Below, piece by piece: positions 23,302 to 36,883 of a stretch of 64,000 nt of DNA. The DNA is from Allantophomopsis cytisporea. Taxonomy: Eukaryota > Ascomycota > Leotiomycetes > Phacidiales > Phacidiaceae. The position numbers and the translations under genes were made by a program. The stretch is taken from the NCBI GenBank assembly GCA_024752435.1, contig CP103023.1:496001-560000 (forward strand), in the 5' to 3' direction. The notes below the pieces were generated by a model, which was not told the origin of the DNA, did not search any database, and saw only the letters and a list, made by a program, of their open reading frames with translations. Position 1 is the stretch's first letter. Each line of letters begins with the position of its first letter.

Positions 23302-26300
23302 TCAAATTCGCGGCGCTTGGTCTGCGCGGCCTAGTGAGTCGAAAAGGTCTTCGGGTGGCACTTGGTTGAAGCGCGTTGATTGCTCGCTCATTTCGGTGGG
23401 CGCCTTCTCATAGCCGAGGGCTCTGCGGCGATAGCGGGCCAAGAAGAAGCCTGCTAGAGTTATGAGGAAGACAAGCACAAGGGATATGGCCAGGCCGATA
23501 AGGACGACAAAGCCAAGGGCAAGGTGGCTGCCTGTTGCGAATGTATTAGTACAGGGCACTTAAGGAACCGTAAGGAATGAGAGGAATGGATGCATACCTG
23601 ATGAAGAGAAGAAGTTCTGTTCTTGCGAGAAGACGGATGTCAAGCTGCCGACTGAGGAGCCGGTATTGCTAGTCAGCGCGTATGGTTGGAAGGTTGTGCC
23701 ATTGAAGGTCACCGCAGAAGCGTTACCGTAGCCGGGGACATCAATGGAACCCAGGAGCATGAGTGACTGGGAAGAAGGAACAAGATCTGTGGAGCTGTGC
23801 GACTTGGTGGTGGAAAACATCTGAAGACCTCGGATTGTGGTTGTTGACCCGAGACTATCTCCAACAGAGTGCCATGATTTACCGTCGTACTTCATCAAGA
23901 AAGATGAACCGTTGGTAGAAGTACCAGCAACCCAAAGATTGGATGAATCACTGCTACCAGCGGTAAGTGCGGTGACAGGACCAGGGATAGCATCGGCCCC
24001 GTCAAAATCGGACCAACTCTGATGCTTAGCATCGTAAATAGCTAAGGAGATGTTGGCATTGTTGACGGTCAAGTCTCCACCAGCAACCAAGGTACTTTTT
24101 CCAGTCCACAGTAATACGTTAGCGGTTCCATCCAAATTATCTCCTGGTCGGTTCCATTGAGAAGTGGTAGTGGTAAAGTAGCAGACACCAGGGCAACCCA
24201 AAGATCCTGCCTTCGTGAAGTCACCAGCAACATAAACGTCTCCGGTTTCAGGTCTTGTGGCAATGGCCTGGACAGTAGAGGTTCCACCGTTGAGGGAAGG
24301 TGGTTGAGTGCCGAAAGCAGCTGTCTTCATGTTGTAGGAAATCAAGCCTCCGACGCTGTCGCCATTGACTTTACCGCTAAGGGATCCACCAGCATACAAG
24401 GTATCTCCTTGGATAGCAACAGCAAGGAAGCTTGAATCGCTGTCAAGCTGAGAATCAAGTCCAGTGACTATGTTTGAGTTTGAGCCATTGAGGAAGAGCA
24501 AGTTGTTGATATCAGATCCGTTTGTTGCAGTAGCGGTGAAATGACCTCCCAAAACTGTAACGTTGCGGCCACCGTTCTCATAGAAGAGACCTGTAGTGAC
24601 GCCAGAAATACTCTCACCGGTAATGTTTGTGGTAGCTCTCTTGCTTATAGTCGATGCCTGTGCAGCAGACTGAATCTGCACTGGGAAAGTATCGAGACCG
24701 GATGCAAGTGAGACAACTCCATTTGCACTGACAGTCTGAGAAGACACACTTCCACCGAAGAAAGTACCCCCTGATGCTAGATCAACAGCAGCGGTAAGTT
24801 GACCAGTGATCGCCATGGTCTTGATACCCAGGTTCTGGAGCCAGTTGCTTCGCGATGGCACCCAAACGGCGAAGCCACTAACAGTGCTTGAATCATTGCT
24901 ACCGAAGGCGTTGATCTGATCGAAGTTTCCGGTGAGCGTAATGACGGTCTCTGGCTGGTCTGCCGTGATGTTAAGAGAGATTGGCACAATATAAGAAACT
25001 CTTCCATTCACTCCAGCACCTAACGCCGACCAGGTCTTGGCAGAAGTGTCGTACGCCGCAATGTTGTTAAGTCCAGTGGTGGATCCATTGAAGGTATCGG
25101 TAAAATTTCCGCCGACGTAAAGGATAGTATCATTCATATACATTGACATGACCACGGAGTTCAGGCCGTCACCAGTGAGTGCGGTTGCGCCATCACTATC
25201 GACAGCGAAAATGTAGTTCAGATCAGTGCTTGAGAAATTGCCACCAACAAAGGTCGTGCTGCCAGAAGTAGCCATGGCGTTGATGCCTGCGCCAGTCTCG
25301 AGATTGGTTCCTGCAGCATCGAAGGTGGAGTTCGAAAAATCGGATGACACAGTAGCCTGGCTTGGATCGAATTCGTAAAGTCCATTGAGTCCGCCTGCAG
25401 ATGAGATGAGGGTGAAGCCAACTCGCTGAGCGACTACTGTTAGGTTGCTGCTTTGTCCAGAAGCTGGTGATAAAATAACTCTCGGTCTGAAAGAATCGGT
25501 GCCAGCTTCAATGTAGCCGAAATATATTTGGTCGTACTTGTCATAGTTGTTGGTTTGGTAAAGTACAGCCTCGAAATCACTGTCACCACCACTACTTGAC
25601 ATGATACCGGTGACATTGACCTGACCACGCGAAGAGCAGGTGCTGTCGCCTATGCAACCTGGCGTGTAAATGTTGACTGAGTAATTTCCGGACTGCTTGA
25701 TATCGGGCAAGAAGACCACAGCATCGGAGGTTGTGCCAGAGCCAGCGGAGAAAGTTGCCGACAGGTATTCTGAATCACTCTCATGGGAAGCTGTGACAGC
25801 CCACGGACCAGTAGCGGTTGAGTTGGATGCAATGTCAATGTTGGCGCACGTAGGCTCATTGAAGTCGCTGATGGCATATGAGTAGATATCATTCTGGAAG
25901 AGCTCAATTCCGTCGAGACCACCGCCACTACCATACCAAGCAGAAATGTCGATTGAGAATGCGTTCATGTTGATAACGTTCACAAAGTGGAAGTCCTGGT
26001 ACTCGATGCTGCTATTGCTTGATAGTGGACACTCCGAGGTGCAAGTAGAGTTGACACCAGTATCTGGATCGATGTAGGTGAAGTTCATAATACCATGATT
26101 GGGTGCTGCAGTGTATCGCCATGTCTGCGTGCCTCTGCCATCCTGGTGGGTGTTGTATAGACGCAGTTTAGTAGGTCTAAATTGGTAGCCAAAGGTCGCA
26201 GTCCAGGCTCCAGCAGTGTCGTCTTCCAAGAGCCAAGTGCTGCCACTTGCATCGGTGTCATCCGTCTTGCAAATGATGTTTTTGGGATCACTGAAGCCAG

Positions 26301-27051
26301 ATGTCGAGGTAGATGCTGTAGAGGTGATGTTGGCGCTCGAGAGGTTGATGATTTGCTGATCGAGCTGATTTGTAGTCGTGGTGTTGCCAAGTCCCGTAAA
26401 AGTACCTCCGAAAACAATGTTCCCATCTGAAGCCTTTGTGATCGACGATACTGGTCCATTAAAGCCTGCGAACGGCAAATTCGTCCATCCATCCGTTCCA
26501 ACCCATGCAATAGCATTTGTCGAGTTTGCGCCTCGGAAACTACCTCCAACATACACTGTATTTGTATCTTGATCACATAAGAGTGCCGACACTTGACCAG
26601 AGAGACCCGTCAATGCCGTGATTGCCGTTGTATTCGGATCAAATAATGCGATACCCTGGGACTCAATTCCTCCTAAGCTTGTGAAATTGCCACCCACGAT
26701 AATTCCAGCCGTAGTTCCATCCTCCATTACAAACGTACACATAGCTTGAATTCCAGCATCGGCCGTCGAAAGAGTCGCAAAGTCGCCATTGGGAAACCTC
26801 GAGAGAACGGACTGACTTCCGTTTGTAAATGCTCTGTTTTCATTTTGGCCCTCAAATTCGTACAACGAGATACCTCCAAAGTCTCCTGCAAATCCAACCC
26901 GACCTAGCTGTGAAAAATCGAGATTCGCATCTGGTACTGCATTGAACGAGATCGCTTGCGACGAGGAGGCGAGGAGTCCTGTAGCAAGAAGAAGTTGCGC
27001 GATTGGTGAAGCACAGCCGCTCGCCGGGTTTAGTGATGATAGGAACCTCAT
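23302..27051 (-). CDS. RAX2: Rax2-like cortical polarity marker, single-pass membrane protein
   Basis: In yeast, Rax2 marks bud sites with Rax1; in moulds the family is linked to polarised growth. Two exons, 27051-23598 and 23531-23302, give 1227 residues, close to the usual length. The longer open frame starts at a GTG (27060). The first ATG, at 27051, gives a signal peptide (MRFLSS... to ...LLASSSQA). The ectodomain has many Gly-Gly-x-Phe repeats such as VGGNFTSLGG, YVGGSF, FGGTFTG, YVGGNFTD, LGGHFT and YAGGSLSG, each followed by a short beta-propeller-like segment, and many N-glycosylation sites (NGS, NST, NFT). One transmembrane helix (LALGFVVLIGLAISLVLVFL) is followed by a basic RYRRR stop-transfer sequence and a short cytosolic tail, all encoded by the small second exon. 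That last exon is separated by a 66-bp GTATGC...CAG intron; without it the protein would lack a membrane anchor. Confidence 0.92.
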
Positions 27052-30000
27052 CACTGACACCTGGAGGGCTGCTCCGGTAGTCCTGAGTTGTGCTACCTTT
27101 TGAGTTCGAAAAATTTATAAGTTGCCGATGTTGGTTGAAGTCTTTAATTCATCAGATTGGCTGCTGCTGCTGTTGTCGCCTGGGTAAGCAAGGATATCCG
27201 GGATTATTTTCGACAACGCAACTATTAATGAATTATGACACCGGTGGTCGCGACGATAGTCGACAGGATTGGTCGGCCTCTAAGAGGTGCTTCAGTGAAA
27301 GAGCGTGGTGTTTATCGGTGATCTGCTTGACAAAAGAGGATGTCGGTGGCTGAGTTGTAGACAATTAGCGTATACCTTATGTCTCTTTTACGACTTAAAC
27401 GAGAGATGCCGTGTTCGCGGTGGTGAAGAGAAAGGCGATCAGCGAAAGCAAAGCCAATTGAGGCAATCGTATAAAGCCGAGAGGGTGGTGATCAACGCAG
27501 AGCTGCTGTTGACAGTGAAGCAGATGATTGTTTTCCTTGTTTGCGAATGGGACCGACAGTGTCTTTTCCGGTAGAGTGGGCGAAGAGTCGACGTAGAACT
27601 GCACCAAGCGTGATTTCAACGTGGGCCTGGATGCGATAGGAATCCGCTAAGATTGGCGTACCACAGGGAGATTGGCTCTACTGGGCGATTATTGAGAAGT
27701 CCGTTCGAACCTTCGACAGTGAAGCGACGCAATTAGGGTCGTCGTAGGGTTGTGGTATGATCGATAGGTTGAAGAAAGGCTCAAATAGATTGAGAAGAGC
27801 GAAGATGGTGAAAGGGAAAAAAGAATGTGAGGGGGCCTGAGCCTATCGTGGTTGAACGAAGAAGTATCAGTGACTGACTGACTGCAAGGTAAGTTGCTCT
27901 GACTCTGTACAGTACAACAAGTGGACGGCTGCTCAGGTGAATGGGTCGTGATCCCGGGGGGTCTCTTGTCTGCAGCACTTGCGCAGCACCACACGGGAAA
28001 ACAGCACAGCAAAGTACAGCACACAATGCACAGCTCACGGTACCTTGTCCACAAGATTGCTTTGGAGAGGTATATTAAGGTTCCTATCTCCTTAATGAGG
28101 GCACATACCGGTAATAGAGTTGAAGCGATAAAGGCAGAAGGAGAAAGGGTCTATCGCAGTAAAGAGTGACGAATAGTTGGGCGAGCGAGGAGTGAAGGAA
28201 GGATGTTCGTGTTTGATCGTAGAGGCTCTACGAAGAAGAATTGTCCATGCTTTCTTCGAGGGAAGAGGGAGAAAGAGAAAAAGAGAGAGAGAATGGGATG
28301 GATGGCCGTAAGTTTGGTGACGGAGCAAGTGTCAGTGATTGAGATGGGCACGATGGGGATTGCCCTCGTTTCATTACAGAGAGGCCTGGGATGTCTTACT
28401 CCCTCGTTCGTATCAAAGGTGTCAAAGCTTTTGCGTCAACTGAGGATTTTGTGCACACCCAGTCGTGCATGTGTGTTTGAGAGGAGAGAGGCCTATCATA
28501 CCATACATCGACTGCATGGTCGAGGCCATGATTGTGTTGATGTATTATGCATGCTTCTTCTACATCAGCGTAAGTATCATGATGGTGATACTTGCTGCCA
28601 GTCACTCCTACTTTCCGACATACACCGTATGAATACGATGTACTTGTGTATTTATGTATGTACTACCTACCGCTCATGTCCCATGTCCATGTCCAATGTC
28701 GATTGTGCAGATTGACATGCAGCATGCCAGCAGCACCAGCACCAGCACCACCACCACCAGCAATAGCAAGCCGTCGCATCAATGCCATCCTACTGGTGAA
28801 GACCCTCCCTTCGTTGTCCTGGAAAAGATGAGATGTGCTTCTCTCACCAATCATGTATCGCATACGATACCTTGGTGCGTTGAATGTGCCGGACGCTTGG
28901 TTCGAGGATGGAGACAATTGAGGCGCTGCACTCGACGCGAGAATCTTTGAGGGGCCGACGTTCGAGGCATTATCCTACACGAAAAGTACCTATACTTAGT
29001 CATAATTGGCCAGTCCGAACCTCATGTAATTTGACAGTATTTAGCTTCACCACCCAATTCCTTCGCTCTATGGATGGAGTACGGAGTATATTAAACATAG
29101 AAATAGATGTACACAGGTTACGGCATAAGGAACAAACAGAAAAGAAAGCGCGCACGCACGTTATTTGTCGTGCTTTGTTATTCATCAATCAATCCATCTG
29201 AGCTGAGAGGATTCGATCTGGAAAGTAAGCAGTACATAATAGTCCGCAGTGTGGACTTGGAACTCTCGCTGTCGCCAAGGAGACCCCTCGTGGTGTCGGG
29301 CTTCCATTCCCACAGCCAACAATCTCCCATGTGAGTTCATGCTCTTCATCCAGTCTCTCCCCTTGTCAAGGAAGAAGCGAATCTGACTGGTGCCCACGAT
29401 GCTACGAACAAGCATCTCATGGAAGCGGGCACGAATGAATCTTGAGAGAGCATGCGCTGTCGGCTCTGCTGTCGACATCCCCAGTAACAGAATCCCCGAT
29501 CTCTTAAGGTTCATTATATCCACCAAGTACGTATTCTATATGTGAATCGCAATCCGTTCCCGTAATCGATCGTCCTGTATTTGTTTTATCGCACTAGATA
29601 TTACAGTTGGGTTCTTAGACAATCTCCGATGAACATGGAGCAATGCATGACTTCTTTGAAGGTTTTTCGTAACCGTAGCGATGGTGATCAAAATTGGTTA
29701 ATGCGATCTCTAAATATGTTTTTTAGATCGTTGGATGGAACACTTGGGTACACGATGTTTAATGACTATAGTGCCAATGTTTCGAATTTTATGCATGGTT
29801 GACGTTCATTCTCCTGAATTTACATTTTCGAATATTGCAAGCTCACATTTTTATTTGCTTATGTATATTTAATTCGATGATTTACAAGTAATCGCTGCAT
29901 CTGGATCTGATGATATTCCCAGATCAGGATTCTGCTTTATTCGGTACATGCATCTGTCCATTTTTTCTTCAAAGACAATTTTACGAAATTTCTGTCTGAC

Positions 30001-32965
30001 GCACGTAGGAGTTATTTGATACTCTGCTTTTGGATTCCATACAACTTTAATAAATTGCAGCATTGGCTTGGCTGTAATTGTTTCGAATATGGAAGATTGA
30101 TATTCGGGACAACAAACACACACGCAGAGCTTGGTCTCTCTATTGCTGGCTGGATAACCAAAATTGAATTTTAACCAAGCCCATTGCAAACTCTTGACAC
30201 AGGTTTTTGTCAAGAATGTTCTCCTGGATTCTTCTTCAAGAAGTACACCATATACACAGTACAGAAGTAAGTGCTCTGGAGATAATCAAGCGCAAGACCC
30301 TTGATAACAGTTGCAATTTTATTTCTGTGATTTCTGTGATTTGTGTGACTTCTGAATGAATTCACAATGAATATTGACGAGAACAATGCTTTGGGCATCC
30401 TGCTCCTCTTGAAGTAGGCATTATTGTACAAAAATAGATAATATGCCTCGAAGATATCAAGAGAACAATCCAACATTGTAGAAGCGAATAATAGTCAACT
30501 CGAGGCAATTTACCGGAAGAAATCTTTCGGCGTGTGTAAACAGCATGTACGCAATACAGAGTAGAGTCTCAAAGATCATCACAAAGTCAACGGTGATCTC
30601 ACGCTCTTAAAAGAAAATCGAATACACTGACCGACTCCCCATCCCCATAGAATAGAGTGAGAGGTATATGAAAATCCAGGTATTCGAACCATGACATGGA
30701 TAGCGCAATGTGGAGCATCTGCGAGGGTTTCTTTCAGATATTCATTTGCAAAGGGTCGCAATCGGATGATCTACAGCAACCCGGAGTCAGTGCTTCGTCG
30801 TCATGAACACCCCGTGACGTCGAGACACTTCGCACTGCTTCTTCACCATGGCGTCCAATTGATGAAAGGTCAGTGTATGGCGGTAAAAAGCCTATAAGCC
30901 TCGAAATCAAATGGCTTCGTCATCAAGCCTGACCATGTTTTTAAGCTCTCTTTCTCTTTGTCGTGGCGGGTGCGTTCAAGCCCTGCATACATGCCATTCT
31001 AATGCTCCGAGAATTTAGTGACACCTGTTTCGTCCGGTGACTTTCTCCAATAGGTTGATATTGAGAGGAAGAAGAACAGATTTTGGCAGCGGGATGAAAT
31101 AGCTGCTGAATATCGGACTGTTTCTTCCAGCTGTTCTCCTCCAAGCTGAAAATTCCGTGTCTATGTAAGGTGCTTTCTCAAATGTGGTAGATTGAGGTAA
31201 GGCAAAGGAAGTACTTCGTAGTTTGTGGAGGGGCTAAGGGATCCATTCCTTCCCGCACGCTATTGCAGAAGCGTTGACTCTATGCATGCTCGATGACGAC
31301 ACTATTCAGGTACTTCACAAGACAGAAAACGATATTGAGCACTGCGACAGAAGCTGTTGAGAGATGGAGAATCGATAAACAAGTAATTGAGGTTGAATAT
31401 GGTGAAAAAATGATTCTGAAGGCCAGCTGAACATTCCCTGCCACCGTCATCATATGCATAGAATTTCAGTCCACTTTCCATTTCTTTCCAGGGGTATGTA
31501 TGTACCTTTCCACGACTTCTCGATGCTCGCCCCTTTCCTGCCAAGTAGAATGTGGTGGTATGTATGCGTACTCCCGTAATCCCAGCAATTTCGAGAATAC
31601 TTGGCTTGATGCTGCTGTGGCTTGTGTACTGGGCAAGTCAAGCATCACCACATCGGCCGTCACCTGTATGCTGGCGCATGTTGTTGGGCCAACTTCTGCA
31701 CATTTTGCCTCATTAGACCGAGAAGGTAACCATGCGCCTGAGTCGTGGTATGTATGGAAGTTTTTGCGGGCAAGCCGCAGAGTAATGCACCACGATGGCC
31801 ATGATATGGAGTGCTAGAAGTCTATCTCTAGACTGGGATTTGCAGGCCTTTTTCTTGCTGGTGCAAATACTCTCAGAACTTACATTTCATCGTCAGAACA
31901 TGGACATTCTGGGTTTGCAAATGCCATGCGCTTGGACCCTGTTAGAGTGGTGGACGGGTGATTTACTGCGCAGGTGGCTTGCGACCCCTCCCATATTACT
32001 CGCAGATCATCGAGATGGACACGGTCTGTATGTATTCTAGATCACGACTGGTGTTGCACAGAACAGTTTCGTTACAGAACTTCCATGTTCGATATTATTG
32101 CTCGCATTCGATATAATTACCTAAGTACACCAGTCAACGCCGCCACGCTGTTTAAAAGGTGTAAATTGGGTGGGACGGAGCGAGGAGGAGAAGGAACTAA
32201 GCCTTATGCAGATTGCAATGATAAGTTCATCAGTTAGTGAGGTACATTAAGGTAATGTAGTTACCATGTAAATAGTTCAAGTCTTGAGGTGCGAGAAAAC
32301 GACGGAAGATTGAGATGAGTACTACGTATGTATGAGTAGCACTTCCGTAGTGTGAAAGCGAGTACCAAGTGTTCAAAAGCAAGTAAGTATTATTGCGTAC
32401 CAAGCAAGTGAAAGTAAGTGGGTAAGTGGCCAGAGTAAGAGGAAGAGTGGTTTGCGTGCCTCGACTCGACTCGACTTTGCCTTTTCTCTTGGTCGTTAGT
32501 TGGTGGTGACGCATGACACTGGCTGGGGGTGTACCAAGAGCAGAAGAAGCATTAACGTCATCGTTTTAAACAGCTTCCACACAAATCACCTACCAACCAA
32601 CCTATCTTCTCTACACTTACGCAAGAATCAGACAACAAAAGGACCTGCTACTGCCGCATACAAATTCTTCCTCCTTCATAATAAAACTCAATTTTCAATT
32701 GCTCTTTAAGATACCCCCTACTGAAACGATACGGACGAATATTCCCAAATTAATCAACTCTACCTCTAATACTCCTTCATCATTGTTGAGCATCTATTCC
32801 TCATATCCAGCTCTACAATCCACAACGAACGACCATACGCTGTCATAAATCAAAATACCCTTTCTCAGCGTATCGTCATATTCCGCACCACTAAAACATT
32901 CTACGTCGCAATAAAACAAAACAAAACAAAAACAAAAAAACAACAACAACCACAACTCTTTCGCA
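27052..32965. other. Gene-free stretch of about 5.9 kb
   Basis: This is the promoter side of both RAX2 and the HAM1-like gene. Frames of 60-170 codons occur but none shows domain motifs or a consistent exon chain, and they overlap on both strands. The part near 29.8-30.5 kb is AT-rich. The last 100 bp before 32966 are A/C-rich (CAAAACAAAACAAAAAC) and look like a 5' leader. Possible small or RNA genes cannot be excluded by eye. Confidence 0.45.
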
Positions 32966-35812
32966 ATGGCCACTTCTTCAAACAAGGTCAATCGACCAAC
33001 TGATCCAAAGCAGAAGCAAGAGGATATCAACCGCAAGCTTCAACTTTATGGTATCGTCGAGGCCTTCCAAGCCGGCAAGGGTATGTGACACCAGTGTTAT
33101 GAATCTTTTGAAATTTCATATCAACTCTTCGTTTCTTTAACTCGTAAGGCCATCAATGCTGACATTCTGATGATAGTTCCAAGCAACGAGCAGATTGACA
33201 TCTCTCTGAACAGCTTCCTCAACTCTCGTGCACTCGCAAAGCCATCAAAGAGACTATCTCCCGAGGGTCAAGCATTGGTTGCAGACTTCAAGTCTGTAGT
33301 AGAACAGGCGAAGCTTCTGTTGCTTACGAAGAACGAGGGCAACCTACTCCAGGACTTCATTTGGCAAACACAGCAGATTAGCGGCGGCAACGCCTCTACA
33401 CCTAACGCTCCAATTGACAAGGAGACCGCTAAGCAGCATGGAAACGATGCTCTTCAGGGACTTCGAACACTGGGCACGCTCATCATTTCCAACGGTCAAT
33501 TCAGAAAGCTTCTTTCTGATGCCACTGTTCTCGCTCGTGATATTGCTGGTGATGCCGCTGAGAAAGCTGCCAACAAAGTGAACCCTTCGCAAGATCAACT
33601 CTCTCAGATCGACAAGCCTGCTGAGGACAACACATGGCACGATGTTCCCGATCTTTCCAGAGACAACATCAAGAACCAAATCAAGTCGAGGTCACCTCTT
33701 GATAAGGGAGATCTCCAGGATGCCGCCGGCAATGCTACTCAATCCGCACATCCAGGAAACTCACGTGATCCAAGAGAAGCTGCTGAACTCGCTGCCCGCG
33801 ACCAGCAGCAGGGAACTAACTCGGGCGTTGACGCTCAGGCTGGCGCACAGAATGCAGCTGCAACACTCAAACAGCGTGCTTCGGAGAACATCGACCCAGA
33901 AACCAAGGAGAAGGCTCAGAACAAAGCTGCTGAGACTAAGGAGAGAACTAAGAACTATCTTCAGAATAAGATGCCTGAAGAGAGAAGAGAGCAGACTATC
34001 TGGCGCCTCAAGAAGATGGTTGTTGAGATTCAGGGCCACCCAGACTACAATGAGGCCATCACCACCCTCCTTGACCTGGCTGAGCAGTATGCTGGTCACG
34101 CCAACAATGTTACTCAGCAATCTGTTGGCACTGTCAAGGGTGCTCATGGAGACTCTGCTCTCAAGACTGCTGAGGCAGACCTGAAGACTCTCATTGAGCG
34201 TTTTGCCAATGGAACCTCAAGCGATGACTTATTCGACAGCATCAACAACATCTACCGTGATGCTGACAGAGACCCAGAGCTCAAGAAGTGGTTCAAGTCG
34301 ATGGACAGCTACGTAAGAAAGTGCTTGCAACAGCAGGGCTACATCCTCACTGATTCTGCGAATGACGAGTGGAACGCTCTTTATGACCAGGGCAACTTTC
34401 TCCTCCGTGATCGTTACCGCAACCACACCGATCGCATTATCGATGAGGTCAAGTTCTTGGCGGATCAGTTCGACAAGGACCCACAGAACAAGCGCTTCGC
34501 CGAGTCTGTTAACAAACTCTTCAATGACCTTGGAAATGATGAGAACGGCAAGCCAACTTTCAAGCCACATCTCATCAAGGATCTTACGGAAGTTATCATC
34601 CCAGCCACATTTGAGAGCATTGCCTACGTACCAGTTCCTCGTATCGAGTACAGCGATCCAATGATCGATGCCGTTATTGAGAACTTGGTGATCGAATCTG
34701 ATAACCTCCTTCCCAACATTGCTGAGTTCCACACCACTAACCACCACCGTTTTGGACGCAAGAACATTGGCACCTCTCACAAGGTGGCCGGAGAGATCGC
34801 TGTATCTGGTATTCAGTGTGATCTTCGCGATGTTAGCTTCTATGTCAAGAAAAAGCAGGGCTTTCCAAGTATCAAGGATGAAGGTCTTATGGACATTTTC
34901 ATGGGTGGCAACGGATTCTCTTTCAAAGCTAAGCTTGCTTCAGCTGATGCCAAGGATCGCCAGAATTTCTTCAAGGTTGAAAACATCACTGTTGATGTTA
35001 AGAACCTGAACATCAAGATGAAGAAGTCCAACCACAAGCTTCTCTTCAACCTGTTCAAGCCAGTGATGCTCAAGGTTATGAAGCCAGCACTCCAGAAGGT
35101 TCTTGGAAAGTTGATCAAGGATAAACTGAACGAACTTGATAGTCTTCTCTACCAGGTCAAGACTGAGGCTGATCGTGCTATGGCTGAGGCCAAGAATGAC
35201 CCAGAGAACGCTCCAAACATCTACAACCGCTACGCCTCTGCCCTGCAGAAGAACTTCCTCCAAGGAAAGCAAAAGACTCAGGCCGTAGCTGCTGACAAGA
35301 AGGTCAACCTTGCCGTGACCCAGCACGATTCTATCTTCCCTAACGTCAAACTTCCAGGTGGTATCTCCAGCAAGGCCACAGAATACAAGGAGCTTGCCCA
35401 CAAGGGTGACAAGTGGGAGTCACCAATCTTCAGTCTCGGCTCTGCCAGCAAGACCTCCAATCTCCCAACCCCTGGCAAGATCGAGCGCAAGCACCACGAG
35501 GTTACCTCTGGTGGAGTTCGTGGACCAGATAATGTCGGTAACACCACCTCCTTGACCGAGCAAAACCGTGATACGTCTGCTCAGGCTCAAGGTCAAAACG
35601 GCACTGGACTCACTGGAACCAATGGATCAGCGACTGGCTATACCTCCAGCAACGGAGCCGCTCGTGCCGCGAACGGCAACGGAACCGCCAACTTCAGTTC
35701 CCAGGTTGACCAGGCTTTCGGTGACGAGAAGTCAAACCTTGCCAGTAACGGCCATTACAACACTACTCTCGGCCCAAACAACCCTCTCCTCAAGCAGGGC
35801 ATCACCAACTAA
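32966..35812 (+). CDS. HAM1-like fungal protein of unknown function
   Basis: This conserved fungal family is annotated in Pfam as HAM1-like N- and C-terminal domains. Its molecular role is not established; a lipid-binding TULIP-like fold has been suggested for related proteins, which I can only mention as a possibility. Two exons, 32966-33080 and 33177-35812, give 916 residues. The true start ATG at 32966 adds MATSSNKVNRPTDPKQKQ before the conserved block NRKLQLYGIVEAFQAGKVPS. The longer frame alone would begin inside the 96-bp intron. The N-terminal half is helical and charged, with a Lys/Glu/Gln-rich segment near residues 220-280. The middle contains PATFESIAYVPVPRIEYSDP and an extended beta-rich part. 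The C-terminal 130 residues are Gly/Ser/Thr/Asn-rich and probably disordered. No signal peptide or membrane helix is visible. The gene is convergent with the P450 pseudogene. Confidence 0.85.
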
Positions 35813-36883
35813 GTTTTGACATCAATCTTTGGTTTGAAGATTACCCTTCTCTATCATGGGCCAAACGGCAAAGCCGGAGAGCCTTATAATCAACCTTTTT
35901 CATTGACTAAAAATACGTGTTTTTCTGTATCAAATTTCCTTTTATACCCTTGCGCGGATACCCACTGGGAAGGGTTGCATTACTTAAGATATGCTAATTT
36001 AATAAATGGATGGAGAAGAGGCACCAAATAAAAACAAAAGAACGACTTTCATTTGTTTTGTTTTCTTTGTTTTATTGCTACTGGCTTTCTGGATCTCCAC
36101 GAGTTGTAACGATTCTTTTTATGTGCTTTTGTCACGTTGCGGATTGCTCGAAGACGGAACTGGACTTTGTAATCTTACTTTACTCTCCTTCGTTTCTTAG
36201 TTGTTAATCTAGGTAACAATTGAAACATATACGGTTCAGATATTGGAATGTGCCTTTTTGAGTGATTTGTGGTATTCTGTAATACATACTCGTAGCTCTG
36301 CCTAGGTAAGTGACTATCATATTCGTCTCGGAGAAAACGTCTTTAACTATATCAGCATCGACGAGTAAAAGCTATGGCTTTGAGGTGTTTAGTATTTCAA
36401 AACCTCTCAACTTCTTGTGCGTATTCGATGGTTCAGACCCTTTGATTTTCCTGCCTTGCTGGATCTTTCTGACACGTGAAGTCATTCGGACTCGCTCAGT
36501 TATACACCCTCTTATAATTTATTCCAAGGAATGAAGATGAACAATAAGCATTGGCAAACATCGGAAGTCCATCGCAAGAAGACTGGAGAAGGGCACTAAC
36601 TGGTCGAAAATTTCTATGACAAAAACTATTGTTAAAGAGGAGCACAAGGGAAGCTCGAGAAAGAGAGTCATTGGCCTTTCTATCCTGAATCCCTTTTTTT
36701 TCCAGCCGCCTCTCCCCGCCTCTCCTCTCAGGTACACCTCTTTTCACATATCATGGGCATTAGACCATCTCAAAGACTCCAACTGAAAACCCAAAGTTCT
36801 TAAGATGTTCATTGAGGGTTGGTGAAAAAGATTTTGCTTTGGAATCTTACAGGTCTCTTAGATCTAAATTTGAAAATTTTCTA
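35813..36883. other. Convergent 3' region between HAM1-like gene and P450 pseudogene
   Basis: About 1.07 kb, T-rich just after 36040. Only unsupported short frames. Confidence 0.5.

Noticed and set aside
29185..30476. Chain of minus-strand frames that might be an unknown gene
   Set aside because: The frames do not join through plausible splice sites in phase and show no motif; the area is AT-rich.
34229..34780. 183-codon minus-strand frame
   Set aside because: It lies entirely opposite the HAM1-like coding exon, which has clear family similarity.
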